Shown here one piece after another: positions 53,367-64,000 of a stretch of 64,000 bases of DNA. The DNA lies in assembly GCF_024362695.1 (NCBI RefSeq), contig NC_065420.1, positions 6,277,420 through 6,341,419 of the forward strand. Direction: 5' to 3'. The position numbers were made by a program, and so were the translations under genes. This DNA comes from Pectinophora gossypiella (taxonomy: Eukaryota > Arthropoda > Insecta > Lepidoptera > Gelechiidae). The notes under the pieces are model-generated. The model searched no databases. It was given only the letters and a program-made list of their open reading frames with translations, and was not told the origin of the DNA. Every line of letters begins with the position of its first letter. Position 1 is the first letter of the stretch.

Positions 53367-53561
53367 CCTTTTTTTTGACGTTACTTATTGTAGATTTGCC
53401 GCAGGTGGCATTAACTACTTGGCCGGACAAATGGGGAGCGCTGAAGGCTCTCACCCGGTACAACGTTTAAGACAACAGGCCTGAGGGTGCCCAGCGCGAA
53501 CCTCGGCTCAGTGAAAGAATTAATCGACCCTAGTAGGTCGATAGCGATAAGCGCTGATTGA
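53367..53561 (-). mobile_element. Retro-P nested in Rep-8 with 11-bp target duplication
   Basis: It starts with a T-run then 'gacgttacttattgtag', and runs through 'ttaactacttggccggacaa', 'cctgagggtgccc' and 'aagcgctgattgaggga'. 'tctattagacc' occurs directly before it and again after it (about 53568-53578), within the host repeat. This is clear evidence of poly(A)-primed retroposition. The sense strand is minus. Confidence 0.85.
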
Positions 53562-53650
53562 GGGAATTCTATTAGACCAACGTGATAGTTGGTGAGCTGT
53601 ATCGACGGCTATAATGTTTTAGTGAAAACTACACTTAAGATAAATTAATA
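53562..53650 (+). repeat. Rep-8, right part
   Basis: It continues 'gaccaacgtgatagttggtg', 'agctgtatcgacggctataa' after the Retro-P insertion. Confidence 0.7.
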
Positions 53651-54041
53651 ACTCAGTAGTATCATTATATAGATATATCTTTGGTATAAATTTATAAGAG
53701 CTAGTCGCCTTAAGCGTGCTACTAAAAATAAATAACAATTTGACACAAACTGGATACAGCTCTCCGTTCTCTAGCGCCCTGGGGCCGTTAATCCAATAAT
53801 TACAGCCCCTTAATCCAGCCTGAATTTGGGCCTGTCCCATTGCATTTGTAATGCATGGCCTCCCCTTATCCTGTGCAACTTCAGCCGGGTATTAGACTTG
53901 CAGATATTTTGTCGCCGTCGGAGGAAGCAACCAACTTCTGAAATATGGTCACACCGAGTTCTTATTTATTACTTTTAGACTGTTTTTAGATGTGCTAAGT
54001 GTACTAATTCTTCAGAATAGGAGTATGTAGAGGTTTATTAC
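53651..54041. other. Unassigned stretch
   Basis: No feature recognised. Confidence 0.35.
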
Positions 54042-54147
54042 CCCTTTCACGGGCTTAGACCATGGGTTATTGATGGTTCATAATAGATAGTATGACACCT
54101 TAGAATCGGTACGTCATTAGACGCTCTGTCCTTGAATGTATTAAGTG
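54042..54147 (-). repeat. Rep-9, copy 2, inverted
   Basis: 'catgggttattgatggttca', 'taatagatag' and 'gtacgtcattagacgctctg' are the reverse complement of 52311-52415 with moderate divergence. Confidence 0.65.
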
Positions 54148-55490
54148 GAGATTAGGAATGAAATTGTATAGTGTTAAAGAGTTTTTATGCGACAGTAATA
54201 TATATTTATTATACTTTTTCTTACTCATTTTTCACCATTAACCGACCGCCCATATTCATGTGGCTATCAATACCAGTCCCTGATGTGATTTAAAAATGTA
54301 ATTCTATCAAAAAATCCACATAAATGGAGCAAAATAATAAAAATCCCACAAAATCGCGCGCCACCTTTTCACCGACCGGTAAAATATAAATCAAAACGAA
54401 ACACCAAACAAAAGAGTGTTCAAATGAATACTTTTCAATTAAATCCGGGCCTTTTTTAATTAAACGAATGCTTAACGCCATCATGGTTCATAGGCTGAAT
54501 GAAGCTAATGCCCTGTGCTTCTAACATCAATTGATATTTTTACTGGGGCGAGCACGTTGTGTAACGCTTTTGGGCGGCAATTTTACGCGGCCATTGCTTA
54601 TTTTTTTAATGGAAATCATCTAATTAGGAGGTAAAAGCGTTAGAATGGCAGCGATAAAGGATTGTGAAATATTACAATGGCAATTGCCCCAATTTTTTTA
54701 GCTGGTAACATACATTAAACACATAACTTACCCCTAACTCACTCCTATAATCTTAGTTATACGTAATATTATTCTGGCGGAACACAAGTTTTGGCATTTG
54801 AGTCATAAAGAATTGTATAACCAACTTATTATCAAGAGTTTGTCTTTTACTTTAGGGACGAAGTTCCATTTAAAGTTTTAATCTTTGATGATGAATGAAA
54901 CAACAAATGTTTTTTGTCTAATATCACTACGTGTATTTTTCTGATAAAGCTTTATAATACTTACGAGTCCTATTACAGGTGTACCTACCATGCAAATGAG
55001 TTATTAGATAGAAGTGGCATAGAATCCACTATTCAATAACACCTGTGCCTCATTTCGTGCGAGTGCCACGTCAAATCTGTTCGCATTTCGAATTGCTCCG
55101 AATTTTTCATGAGCGGCCGCCATTTTTCGAAGCGAAAGTGGTTAAAACGATTGCCTCATTCCGCCGTTCGTTCGCCGCTGCCCACTCCAAATTAACGAAC
55201 TCTTAAAACGTCCTTTTCGACATTCGAATTTTCGAATGCTCATACGTGATTCTCTGAAGGTGATAAATTTTGGTAATGGAGCTAAATTACTGCTTATATT
55301 TTTGTTTCGATAAATGAATGCGTCATAAGTTTCTGTGTATTAGAGTCATGAAATCGTACGTAATGGGCAAAAGGACAACATACTGACATTAGACATCAAT
55401 CTATGAATTTTTTATATCAGAAATACACATGTGACGTCAGCAATACGCGGGTTCAAACGTCGTACCGACTCTTTGAGGCTAGTTTCCAAA
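54148..55490. other. Unassigned stretch
   Basis: No repeat family or exon recognised. The part 55040-55260 is of mixed composition with 'gagcggccgccattttt'; it is unique in the window and may be regulatory, which is inference only. Confidence 0.35.
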
Positions 55491-55640
55491 CAAGTCAAAT
55501 CAGTTACTCTTTACTAAACGTCAAAACACAAAATAACTAAAACGCAACTTATTTTAAAATTTTTCTTTATTAAAATCCGTAAATAAGTTAAATAGAAAAA
55601 AAATAATACTTTTTGTCACCTTTAGATCTGTAGGAAACCC
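55491..55640 (+). repeat. Repeat shared with 31031-31160
   Basis: It has 'ctagtttccaaac', 'aatcagttactctttactaa' and 'aaatttttctttattaaaat'. Confidence 0.6.
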
Positions 55641-57509
55641 AAATTAAAATTCATAAATCAGCCAATAAGAAAAAAGAGATTGATTTTAGGTATCTATATT
55701 GGCCTTTATTTATAGATTATCATTTATTATAATTTATATTTCATTGATCTAGTCATCTAGCCTACTTAACCTGACGTACCTACCTATCTAAATAAGAGTT
55801 CGTTCCCTCTTTAATAAGTTCAAAAAGTTCTTTTAAAATATTACATATTAAAGCCCAAATTATTCAGAAAGGATGAACTTCCACGAGCTGGTAAGAACAT
55901 TATACTTCTGAGAAACCAAATTCCAGTGGCAATCACTTCCTCATACGAGCACATTTGCCGCAGAAGTATTTAATAATTCCAGAAGCATTCTGTCTCAACC
56001 TCGGGAGGCAAACTTATCCTATTGAACTAATTTCGGTTCACAATATAACTCGTGTGCCATAGTTTTCTGAATGGGTGCTATCCTGTCTTTGTAGCGCATC
56101 GAGCGCTGACCACAACGGGAGAGTCTAGCGGTAAATTTGAAAATAAAGCGCTGCTACTGAGCGGGATTGCAGGGCGCATGCGTCGTAGATGTTCCCCTCC
56201 CTGCATTTAGTGTCAGCTGACGCCATAGAACTTTAGGGTAAGGAGTGTCATATAGGAGTAACTGTATTGAATTAATAGTTTATCTTTTCTGTTTATGGCG
56301 AATTTCAACTAAACTACCAGTTATCGTCTTTCTGGACGGGTCTTAGTATTTTCACTCGGATTTTATATTTTGTCTAAAGATTGGAAGGCCAAAAACCACT
56401 AGAAACATTGAAATATTATAACTTGTACATAATTAATGATTAAAGTTTCACATACCAGTTGGCAGCTCAGATTTATCTGCTTAGTGCCGCAAGGCTCCAC
56501 GTAATCTAAAATACCCTTGAAAGATTAATACACACTTATGCAAAACATTAATCTTAGCCCCAAAGTCGAGTATCCAGGCCAGATAAAAAACTAAAGCTTC
56601 GTCTTGCCATGTTGAGGGTTCTTCATTTTCTGTATACAGGCTGCCTACTGGAATGGTTAATAGGACGTGTGTGGGTGTGTGTGTGAGTGGCTTACCCAAA
56701 GCGACCCAAAGCGGGCTTTGTCGCGCGTTCCATGAATGAGAGAGAGGCACGATCAATATTTTAAGGTCCGCAAGCTTGGGGACTTATGAAATTTTTAGTA
56801 GTTCCATAACGCTTTGCTTTGTCGTGTAATTAAATCTACTAATACTTTTGGCCCACATGTTTACAAGGTGTATAACATGTTGCTTTATGTTTTGGCTGGA
56901 GGGGTCATTGTGATAGTAGGTACTTTAGGTAGGAGGTTTGGGGTTTGAAAATTGCCGTTTGATTTGAACAATAAGCATACCTACCTGCTTTTTCATACAT
57001 ACCTAGTAAGATATCTCTGGGGTTTTCAATGTCTAGATAGAATTTGGCTTGTAATATATTGAATGGATTTGTGCTATCACTGAGTCTGAGCATATTTCTG
57101 AAAGTTCTGATTTATCTGTGCTTAGTAAGGGGTTGTGTGAATGTAAGTGCGTGCATAATGGAGAAGAAGATAGTTTGAAATGATAAGTAAAGAAGATAAG
57201 CAAAGGTACGTATAGAGACAGACGAAAGTTATGCAGTTGTGTGGAATGTGTTCACATCTGTATTAAACACACAAATTTTGTTAGAAACAAACATATAACA
57301 TAAAATGCTCTATGACTTTTTATATTTAAAATATAATTGTTTTTTGGAACTGGATTGATAGTTTAATCGTGAATGTGATTGTGATCTTTACAAAAAGTCA
57401 TAGAACGATTTATTAGTCAATTATTTTTTTATAATATTTTGTAATAATTACAACACTTAGAAACATAAACAGTCTATATACGTCTCACTTCTGGGGTCAG
57501 ACCTCCCTC
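55641..57509. other. Unassigned stretch, 1.9 kb
   Basis: No exon recognised. The minus-strand 91-codon ORF at 56481-56756 includes a (GT)n-like run and a splice-donor-like 'gtaagc', but has no acceptor or domain. Confidence 0.35.
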
Positions 57510-57582
57510 TATAGACGGAGGGATTATGGTTCATACTCCACCATGCTGCTTCACTGCTGGTCGGTGGAGACTATACGTAATG
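57510..57582 (-). repeat. Retroposon tail fragment, reverse
   Basis: 'gagggattatggttcatact' and 'ccaccatgctgcttcactgc' resemble the reverse of the tail at 25080-25140. Confidence 0.45.
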
Positions 57583-58770
57583 CGATTAAATAGACAACTA
57601 TATGTTCTACATACGCACATTAACTAAACCTTAGCTACATGAACATTGAAATGCAAACAACTGCATACCATCAGGAAAATTTGGCTATGACAACAAGCAT
57701 TGCAGAACATAGAGGCAGATATACACACAAAGACAGATATATCTAACAATGAAATAGTACAGAGATATATGAATAGGAACACTTAAGGCAAAAATAAAAT
57801 ATAACAAATTCGGGAGATAGTGCGATCATGAATTGCGATAATTTTGAAATAGAAAAGAAAATGACGGAGCAAATGAAAGGACAGAATAAAATGAACGAAA
57901 AGTGAATTCAATTTCGACGGTTCGTTTACTTTTTGGGAATCGAGAGCTGATGCTCAACTTGTTCGTATGAAATTTTGATAATTGTGGCTTTTGAAGGGTT
58001 GGATTTCATAATGCTGATTCACAGAAAGTGTATGAAAAATTCTGAGACAGCGTCTTTTAATAAAGTTTATATCGATTCGCATGATCAGCATTTCAATAAG
58101 TCAATAGTTACAACCCGCCTAGACATTATTTGACATATTTTTCTATCTCTTTTATGAGGTAAATGAAATCCAGCCCCAACCTTACTTACATTCATAATAT
58201 CATTTCAGCCAATTGTGAACTGAAAATAAATAACTGTAGAAATCAATTGAGACAACAACCATTCCTATAGTTTGATACTTGAGTACCTTAGAGTCCTTGA
58301 CCTAGTGGCAAGACTCACCTGAAACTGAAGAAATTTATCGTTAAACAATCTTACACATTATTTATATTCAGTTATAGGTATATAATGAAGTATATAGCGA
58401 AAAAGGAGGGTATCTACTATTTCACAAAAAATACAAATATAAATTATGAGGACGTACATATGGGATGATAATATGTACCTATGTACTTATGTAAGACATA
58501 TGCTTTTAAAATACAGGGTGAAATTGAATACAGATAAAGAAAGATATAGTTTTCTGTCCCGCACTAAGGCTTTTTGACTGTCCAAGCGTCCTGTGGCAGG
58601 ACTTCTGCTAAATTAATTTTCAGAGCAAATGAAGCTTTTATTGATATGTATTTGATTACACTCCGTGTGAATATTACGCATATGACTAGTTATAATAATG
58701 TTCTAATTTATATAACACACACGTTGCATATATGATGGTGCTGATTCCAACTTCATCAAAAAATACAAAC
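57583..58770. other. Unassigned stretch
   Basis: No exon or repeat family recognised. Confidence 0.35.
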
Positions 58771-59055
58771 TTCATCAACCCTATCAGGGTCAGGGTTATT
58801 ATTGAGCCGCCAAAGGCCTCTGACATGGCTCATGTTATGATTACTCACTTACATCAGTAAGTAGTAACCGGAACCATCGATTGAAAGTGCATTCCGAAGC
58901 ACGGATCATCCTACTTTCGGACAATCAGGTAATCAGCCTGTAATGTCGGAACCAAACCAGGCTCACAAAGTGATTTTTGTGATGTCCCCACTGGGATTCG
59001 AACCTGGGACCTCCGGGTCGTGAGCCCGACGCTCAACCACTGGATCATGGAGGCC
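58771..59055 (-). mobile_element. SINE-A, reverse, full-length-like
   Basis: It contains 'gagccgccaaaggcctctga', 'acggatcatcctactttcgg', 'aatcaggtaatcagcctgta', 'ctgggattcgaacctgggac' and 'cgctcaaccactggatcatg'. The 72-codon minus ORF over it comes from the tRNA-like head. Confidence 0.8.
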
Positions 59056-60036
59056 GTTGTTTTTTTTAATTTAATTGAAAGCAATCGGGCTTTTGCTGAA
59101 GAAAACCACATCAAAATATAAGTTTTCAAAAAAGCGCTTCTGTAGCTTTCACTATAAGGTGGAAAAAAATCTACATTAATGTTAGCTGATGTTTATTATG
59201 GATTTGAATCATCATCATCAGTGTAAAAAAAAATGAAAATAATTGTTTTTCGATGCCTATAAAACAGATGTACCGTTTATAATTACCTACATAATTGAAA
59301 TAGTTGAAGAATATTTATGATCAATCAATCAATCAATCAATAATACTTTATTGCACAACAACATATACAAAGGACATAAACATACGAATAAAACATAAGC
59401 ACAATAGGCGGCAACAATATGATCGTTCATTAACTTTCATATATTTTGCAAAATTTCACCCTTGCGCAAAAAGTTTTAACGATTTGATGATAAAATTGTC
59501 GTGTTCGTGATAACGGAACAAAAAGTTTCTTCAATATCGGACATAATTCCTAGAAATCGTTTGCTATATATAACATCCGAACCCACTCGTAATTCATTGA
59601 AATGTTTACAATACTTATTGTTTGATTAGTCTTTTTCCGAGAAGAAAATATTTTGTAAGATTTAAAAGGAAATGGATAATAGACAAAATAGAATAATGTA
59701 GGTAAGTATCACTGCTGTGCCGATCGTTAATAGGCGGAAAACTTATATAAAAAGAGCTTTATTACCTAACCTCAAGACACATTAGACCAGAGTACAAAAA
59801 AGCACAATTTGGAAAAAAGTAGCCAATGTCCTTACTATTAAACTTTTTTTACAACGTCACATCACTAGTAAGTATAATATTTGATAATACCATTAGGAGC
59901 GCATTCTGCGACAATTTCATAAAATGTTGCAATAATTTCAGAAATCGGATACGATTTGTGTGCTGTTAAAATACGATAAAGCAATTGTTCGCAAATAATA
60001 AAATATTAACGATTATAATCCATTAAATAAAACCGG
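59056..60036. other. Unassigned stretch with (TCAA)n
   Basis: A (TCAA)n microsatellite of about six units lies at 59320-59342. Nothing else recognised. Confidence 0.4.
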
Positions 60037-60300
60037 ATGCCAATAAAACAGGAAACAATGCATTCAAAGTTTATTTTAGTAGAACCACATGGTACGGTAT
60101 GGCAGTGTATTAAAAATTTATGGGAATTAATAAATATGAATAACCAAATCTCAGATGTATGCCATGCTGTACATGCCATTGGGTTTCATAAAATATTAAC
60201 ATTATTTTCCGTCGAACATACAGGGAAATTGGCAGCAATTTTTCGAATGGCATTGAATGACGATGTGATTTCAGAGCATTATTTTAGGTTTTTGTTATAA
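60037..60300 (+). CDS. Candidate ORF (87 aa), no recognised family; doubtful
   Basis: The frame runs from ATG at 60037 to TAA at 60298-60300, and an in-frame stop at 60028 precedes it. The product mixes polar and hydrophobic residues evenly (for example EPHGTVWQCIKNLWELI and IFRMALNDDVISEHYF), which is less repetitive than most chance ORFs here. No signal peptide, domain or splice site is evident. Chance or a relic of mobile DNA is more likely than a gene. Confidence 0.15.
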   Translation: MPIKQETMHSKFILVEPHGTVWQCIKNLWELINMNNQISDVCHAVHAIGFHKILTLFSVEHTGKLAAIFRMALNDDVISEHYFRFLL

Positions 60301-60324
60301 AACAAAGATATATGAGTTATTTCT

Positions 60325-60490
60325 GTTAAGTGCAGTTTTTACTAACACAGTTGGCTCGACTATTATGGACGGCGATACGGCTCACCACCTATCACGTTGG
60401 TCTAACACAAAGCTCGGTGAGGTGCGGGTACTTAGTTCATCTTGCGATGGACGTACCTCTGACTACCACAGTTGGGATATAGTCTTGTCG
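60325..60490 (-). repeat. Rep-8, reverse, well preserved
   Basis: It has 'gacggcgatacggctcacca', 'cctatcacgttggtctaaca', 'aaagctcggtgaggtgcggg' and 'cctctgactaccacagttgg'. Confidence 0.7.
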
Positions 60491-60724
60491 TGTCGAGGCG
60501 AATTAACAATGGGGTGACTGCTTGAAATTATCATTGAATGAATTTCAACAATGAGGTAGACCCCCATGTTACGTCGATTGTGTTGTGATACCTAATAAAA
60601 AGATTAGTGGCACCAAAATGCCATTACTATAACCGTAGAATTAGATAAAAGTAGAATAATGGTGACGATGATGCAGCCGATTTCGGCTACGGCGACTGCT
60701 TCAACTCCTACGTTCATGTGCTCG

Positions 60725-60790
60725 AATGTGGCTTATACAGCGGATTCGAATCCTGCTCCTCCGGATTGTGAACCCAACGCTCAATTAGAT
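60725..60790 (-). repeat. SINE-A head remnant
   Basis: 'gattcgaatcctgctcctcc' and 'ggattgtgaacccaacgctc' are the reverse of a SINE-A tRNA-like head. Confidence 0.5.
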
Positions 60791-63383
60791 AGTCTACTTC
60801 TACGACAACGATTGATAACAACAAGATGAAATTGATGAGTTTTCCTCTACGTCTCTGATCATTTAAGAAACATGAATATATTCCAAACATTATTAATAAC
60901 TGTCATAATAAATAACTAAGTAATACCGACGCCTTGAAACGAGCAAAGTTTGTTTGTGACGCGTCGACCTTATACATATTTTATAGGGAAACTTGATGCA
61001 ATTTCTTATTCCAATTCCAACAACATTTTCCTTGAATCATACCGAAGGCTTCCTATCTGAATATAGGGCAATAAGTCGGCAAATGAATCCGCTATGATAC
61101 ATTGCTGGTTCAATATCGTCCCCATATAAGATTTTTCCGAGATTTATCACCCCCTATGTAAATACTGTGATGGATATGGCTCGGGGTGAAGTGTTGAAAT
61201 TAATGTTTTTTTCGACATTTCGTATGTCTGCTTTCTAGTTGGTATCAGGAGGTTTAGCCGTAGGAGGGCGCAGGATTAAAAGATTCCCTATCCCTTTCCC
61301 AATGTACCCTAGGCTATTTACTACTTTTGAGTAATCACTATCGATCAACATCTAAACGCTTGGGGCGTGAAAGTGCTATGGATTTATAAAATCTTTTACA
61401 TTTCGAACGAAACTACTTGGTAACGGAGGTAATTATAGCTTCACGAACGTTAATCATTGTCAAAAAAAAGTTATTCTGTTTTCACGTAATAGGCAGTAAT
61501 AATTTTAAAAGTTTCATTTTCGTACTAAAATACTTAGTACTGGTATAAAATAATTTCCATAATATTACCCATTTGTTCGAAACATGGTATTGTACGGCAC
61601 GTAAACAAATAAGTACATATAGACAACCCACAATTGGCTAACAAGTTCGACAAAGCGACTGTTCTTGTTTCGAAATATAATTCCTGATCTCCCAACGTAC
61701 AAGTCAGTATGTGACATAATGCGGCAAAATTAGTTCGGTATGATTACCGAGTGCCGGATTTCGATTAAGCGGACATGTAGCTGACCAAGCAGGGGTAATC
61801 AAGCTACCGAATTAATCGGTATTATTGATTCAGGAATAATTGGAGCAACGCCGCGGTTGGCAACCCCTGCACAAGCGCTATTGCGGTAGGAAGTCATGCC
61901 TCGAGTAAATTTGGGATTTCATTGTTGGCAAAGGTTAGTCTCATTTGTAGACACCTATATATAACAGATGAATTTATTATAACACAGAACTGGAGAGGTT
62001 TGTAATAAAAACCGCGTTTAACGATTATAGAAGAAGTGTTTAAATTGTTAGAATGAGACTGGTTGCCTAGCACGATCATACATAATTCGGCATTGGAGTT
62101 ATTATCAGCCTACAACATCCCACTGCGAGGTAAAGGCTCTCCCTTAACCCCAATCCTCTCTATCATGTGCTATCCCTTTCCACAATGTCAACCAATCACA
62201 ATGTCACCTATCCATCTCGCCACTTTCATCATTCTCTGTTGGACGGAGAATAAGAAAAAGCGAAACATGCGATCAGTTGACCCCTTCAAAATGTCAGTGA
62301 AACGACCGATTTAAAACGCTTTTCTACTATGGTATTTATCAGTACGACTCTAAATTAAGACAAATGGAAACAACTTCCATCATAAATACTAATTCCTCAG
62401 CCTGTCCCCACTCTAGTTACGCATTCTTGTTTCCATACCCTCCCAGATTTGTAAGTAAAATTCGCAGTCAGCAGAGTGAAATAAATTGCTTGCGAAAACG
62501 CGGGGAGGGGATAAAAAGAAAACTGTTATAGCATCAAGAGTGGAGTAATTAATGGCGATGTCGGAGACCAGATAACGAATACCTACAGTGTGACGTCACA
62601 CTTTTTAAATTTCGAAGCTTTGAGCGATATTTTTTTTTGTAATTATCGCGGAATGCGCCATTTTTTAAACTTTTTAAAACTCTGCATTTTAAAGGCACTG
62701 GCTGGTTTTAGAAGAACGTAGAAGTAACTTCACTGTTTGTGCGTTATTTACTGCTATACTAATGTGGTCACGCATCCGCGGAAGAAATGTAGCCCGAAAA
62801 TAATTTGCATTAAGTACTATCACGTCATATTTTATAACCATAATTACCATTCTTTTCAATACGTGTTATTTCAGAGCGCTTGAATTTATTTATTAAAACT
62901 ACTCAAATAAAATCAATCCACTCAATAAGTAAAATCAAAGATGAGTATTCATACTATTCTTCCCAATTGGAATTCATTACGAGTATCAGAAACCACTAAA
63001 TCAGACACTCGAGGGACTCGATTCATTCCGTCTGATTGGGTCATGTGTGTCGAGTCAATATAATCGATTAAGTTATTTGGTTAGCTCACTGCCATCTGGC
63101 GTTTGAATGACACGACGTTTTCTGGAGTGTATAATATGGGTGATATTAAAAGTCATGCCATATGTTAGTGGTTTCAAACAATGGTAGCTTTATGTGATTT
63201 AATTGGAAATGTAGCTAACGACAAAGCATTATAAATCCTACGATATTGAGATATATAATTTTTTTACATAAAGTAACAGATATATTTGTTATTTTAAATA
63301 AATTCTCACCGGATTAGCCGAGGGACTACTTAATCCAATTAGTAAAATAAGACGAATAAAACATTCTTTATCAAGAAGATAAT
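60791..63383. other. Unassigned stretch, 2.6 kb
   Basis: None of the window's repeat families was recognised here and no exon was found. The ORFs at 61894-62079 and 62063-62314 show no domain. A 14-bp palindrome, GTGTGACGTCACAC, lies at 62589-62602. Confidence 0.35.
62589..62602. promoter_or_regulatory. CRE-like palindrome
   Basis: GTGTGACGTCACAC contains the full cAMP-response-element core TGACGTCA. No promoter context is visible. Confidence 0.3.
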
Positions 63384-63692
63384 GGCCCCGATTCCTGCAG
63401 ACACCGCCTAATTTTATTTTAAGTTATATCCGTCATTTTCATATCCGTCGAAAAGGAAAGGGACGGATGATTCACAGCTCTTAATTTTAGGAAGAATGAG
63501 TAAATGAACGTGTCAGGTTATTGACTGATGTAAAATTTTTAGACGGTTGGTTTAGATTTGTGCTTAAAATTGACGTGTGTTCCATAAATTTTAAGCTTGT
63601 CGATTACCCGTCCCTTTCCTTTTCGGCGGATAAGAAAATGACAGATATAACTTAAAATAAAATTAGATGGTATTTACAGGAATTAGCACCAT
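63384..63692. mobile_element. MITE-7b, 309-bp element, near-identical to MITE-7a
   Basis: Same ends, arms and core as 7937-8245, with six substitutions counted by eye and no length change. Flanks are 'gataat' on the left and 'tataat' on the right, so an AT-rich target duplication is possible but not certain. Confidence 0.85.
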
Positions 63693-64000
63693 TATAATCC
63701 CAAAATTTTCCGCAGATGGTAGGTATAAAATCGTAATATAGTTAATATAATAATCGTTTGGTTTGCACAGCCATGAAAGAAAGTGCATTTCTTCGACGCA
63801 ATGACGTCATAAATCGTCTGAAACAGACGCATAAGGCCAATGATAATTATACTTATATTACAATTAGTAATATAAACTAGTTAAGGTAACCCGTATACTT
63901 TAAAAGTGTTCAGGCTAAAGCTGAAAGCAGACGAAAAATCTTCGGCGTCGAACGCACTGTTAGAATTTTCAGTTTTATAGTAGATATTGATTATAATTTC
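63693..64000. other. Unassigned stretch at the window edge
   Basis: No feature recognised apart from a TGACGTCA at 63802-63809. Confidence 0.35.

Noticed and set aside
62063..62314. 83-codon ORF
   Set aside because: It has no domain and no splice or promoter context.

Overview
The window is AT-rich eukaryotic DNA, almost certainly from a moth or butterfly (Lepidoptera). The evidence is its repeat content: tRNA-derived SINEs ending in (GAA)n or (GAT)n, the lepidopteran LINE 3' end that reads as 'aataaagatatttttgaatttgaa', the GCGACCCGCCCCGG-type interspersed repeat, poly(A)-tailed short retroposons and many small inverted-repeat elements (MITEs). There is no operon-like gene packing, and no long ORF looks like an intact gene.

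The only coding sequence supported with confidence is one 97-bp internal exon on the minus strand at 14937-15033. It has consensus splice sites on both sides and encodes the N-terminal part of a semaphorin sema domain, of the invertebrate Sema-1 type. No other exon of this gene was recognised by eye. The simplest reading is that most or all of the window is intron of a class 1 semaphorin gene transcribed right to left: 15034-64000 would be upstream intron and 1-14936 downstream intron. Missed short exons cannot be excluded.

Layout. 0-10 kb is a repeat mosaic with an intact SINE with target duplication (3210-3568), inverted Rep-2 copies, a MITE nested in Rep-2, a 309-bp long-arm MITE and a 79-residue ORF with a predicted membrane segment (9669-9908). 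11-15 kb holds three MITEs, a GC-richer block, a perfect four-unit heat-shock-element match and the semaphorin exon. 16-30 kb is dense in SINE, LINE and MITE fragments with several hairpin-forming sequences and a G-quadruplex motif. 31-37 kb has LINE remnants and an inverted pair of SINEs. 37.6-40.8 kb is unusually free of repeats. 41-54 kb is again repeat-rich, with a tRNA/5S chimeric SINE with target duplication, a poly(A) retroposon nested in another repeat, and a 260-bp TA-flanked MITE. 54-64 kb is mostly unassigned, ending with a near-identical second copy of the 309-bp MITE.

Family names used below (SINE-A/B/C, Retro-P, Rep-2/8/9/12, MITE-1 to MITE-7, LINE-1/2/3) are local labels for sequences that recur in this window; they are not database names. 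Orientation given for Rep-2, Rep-8 and Rep-12 is arbitrary but consistent between copies. All repeat boundaries were set by eye and may be off by several bases.
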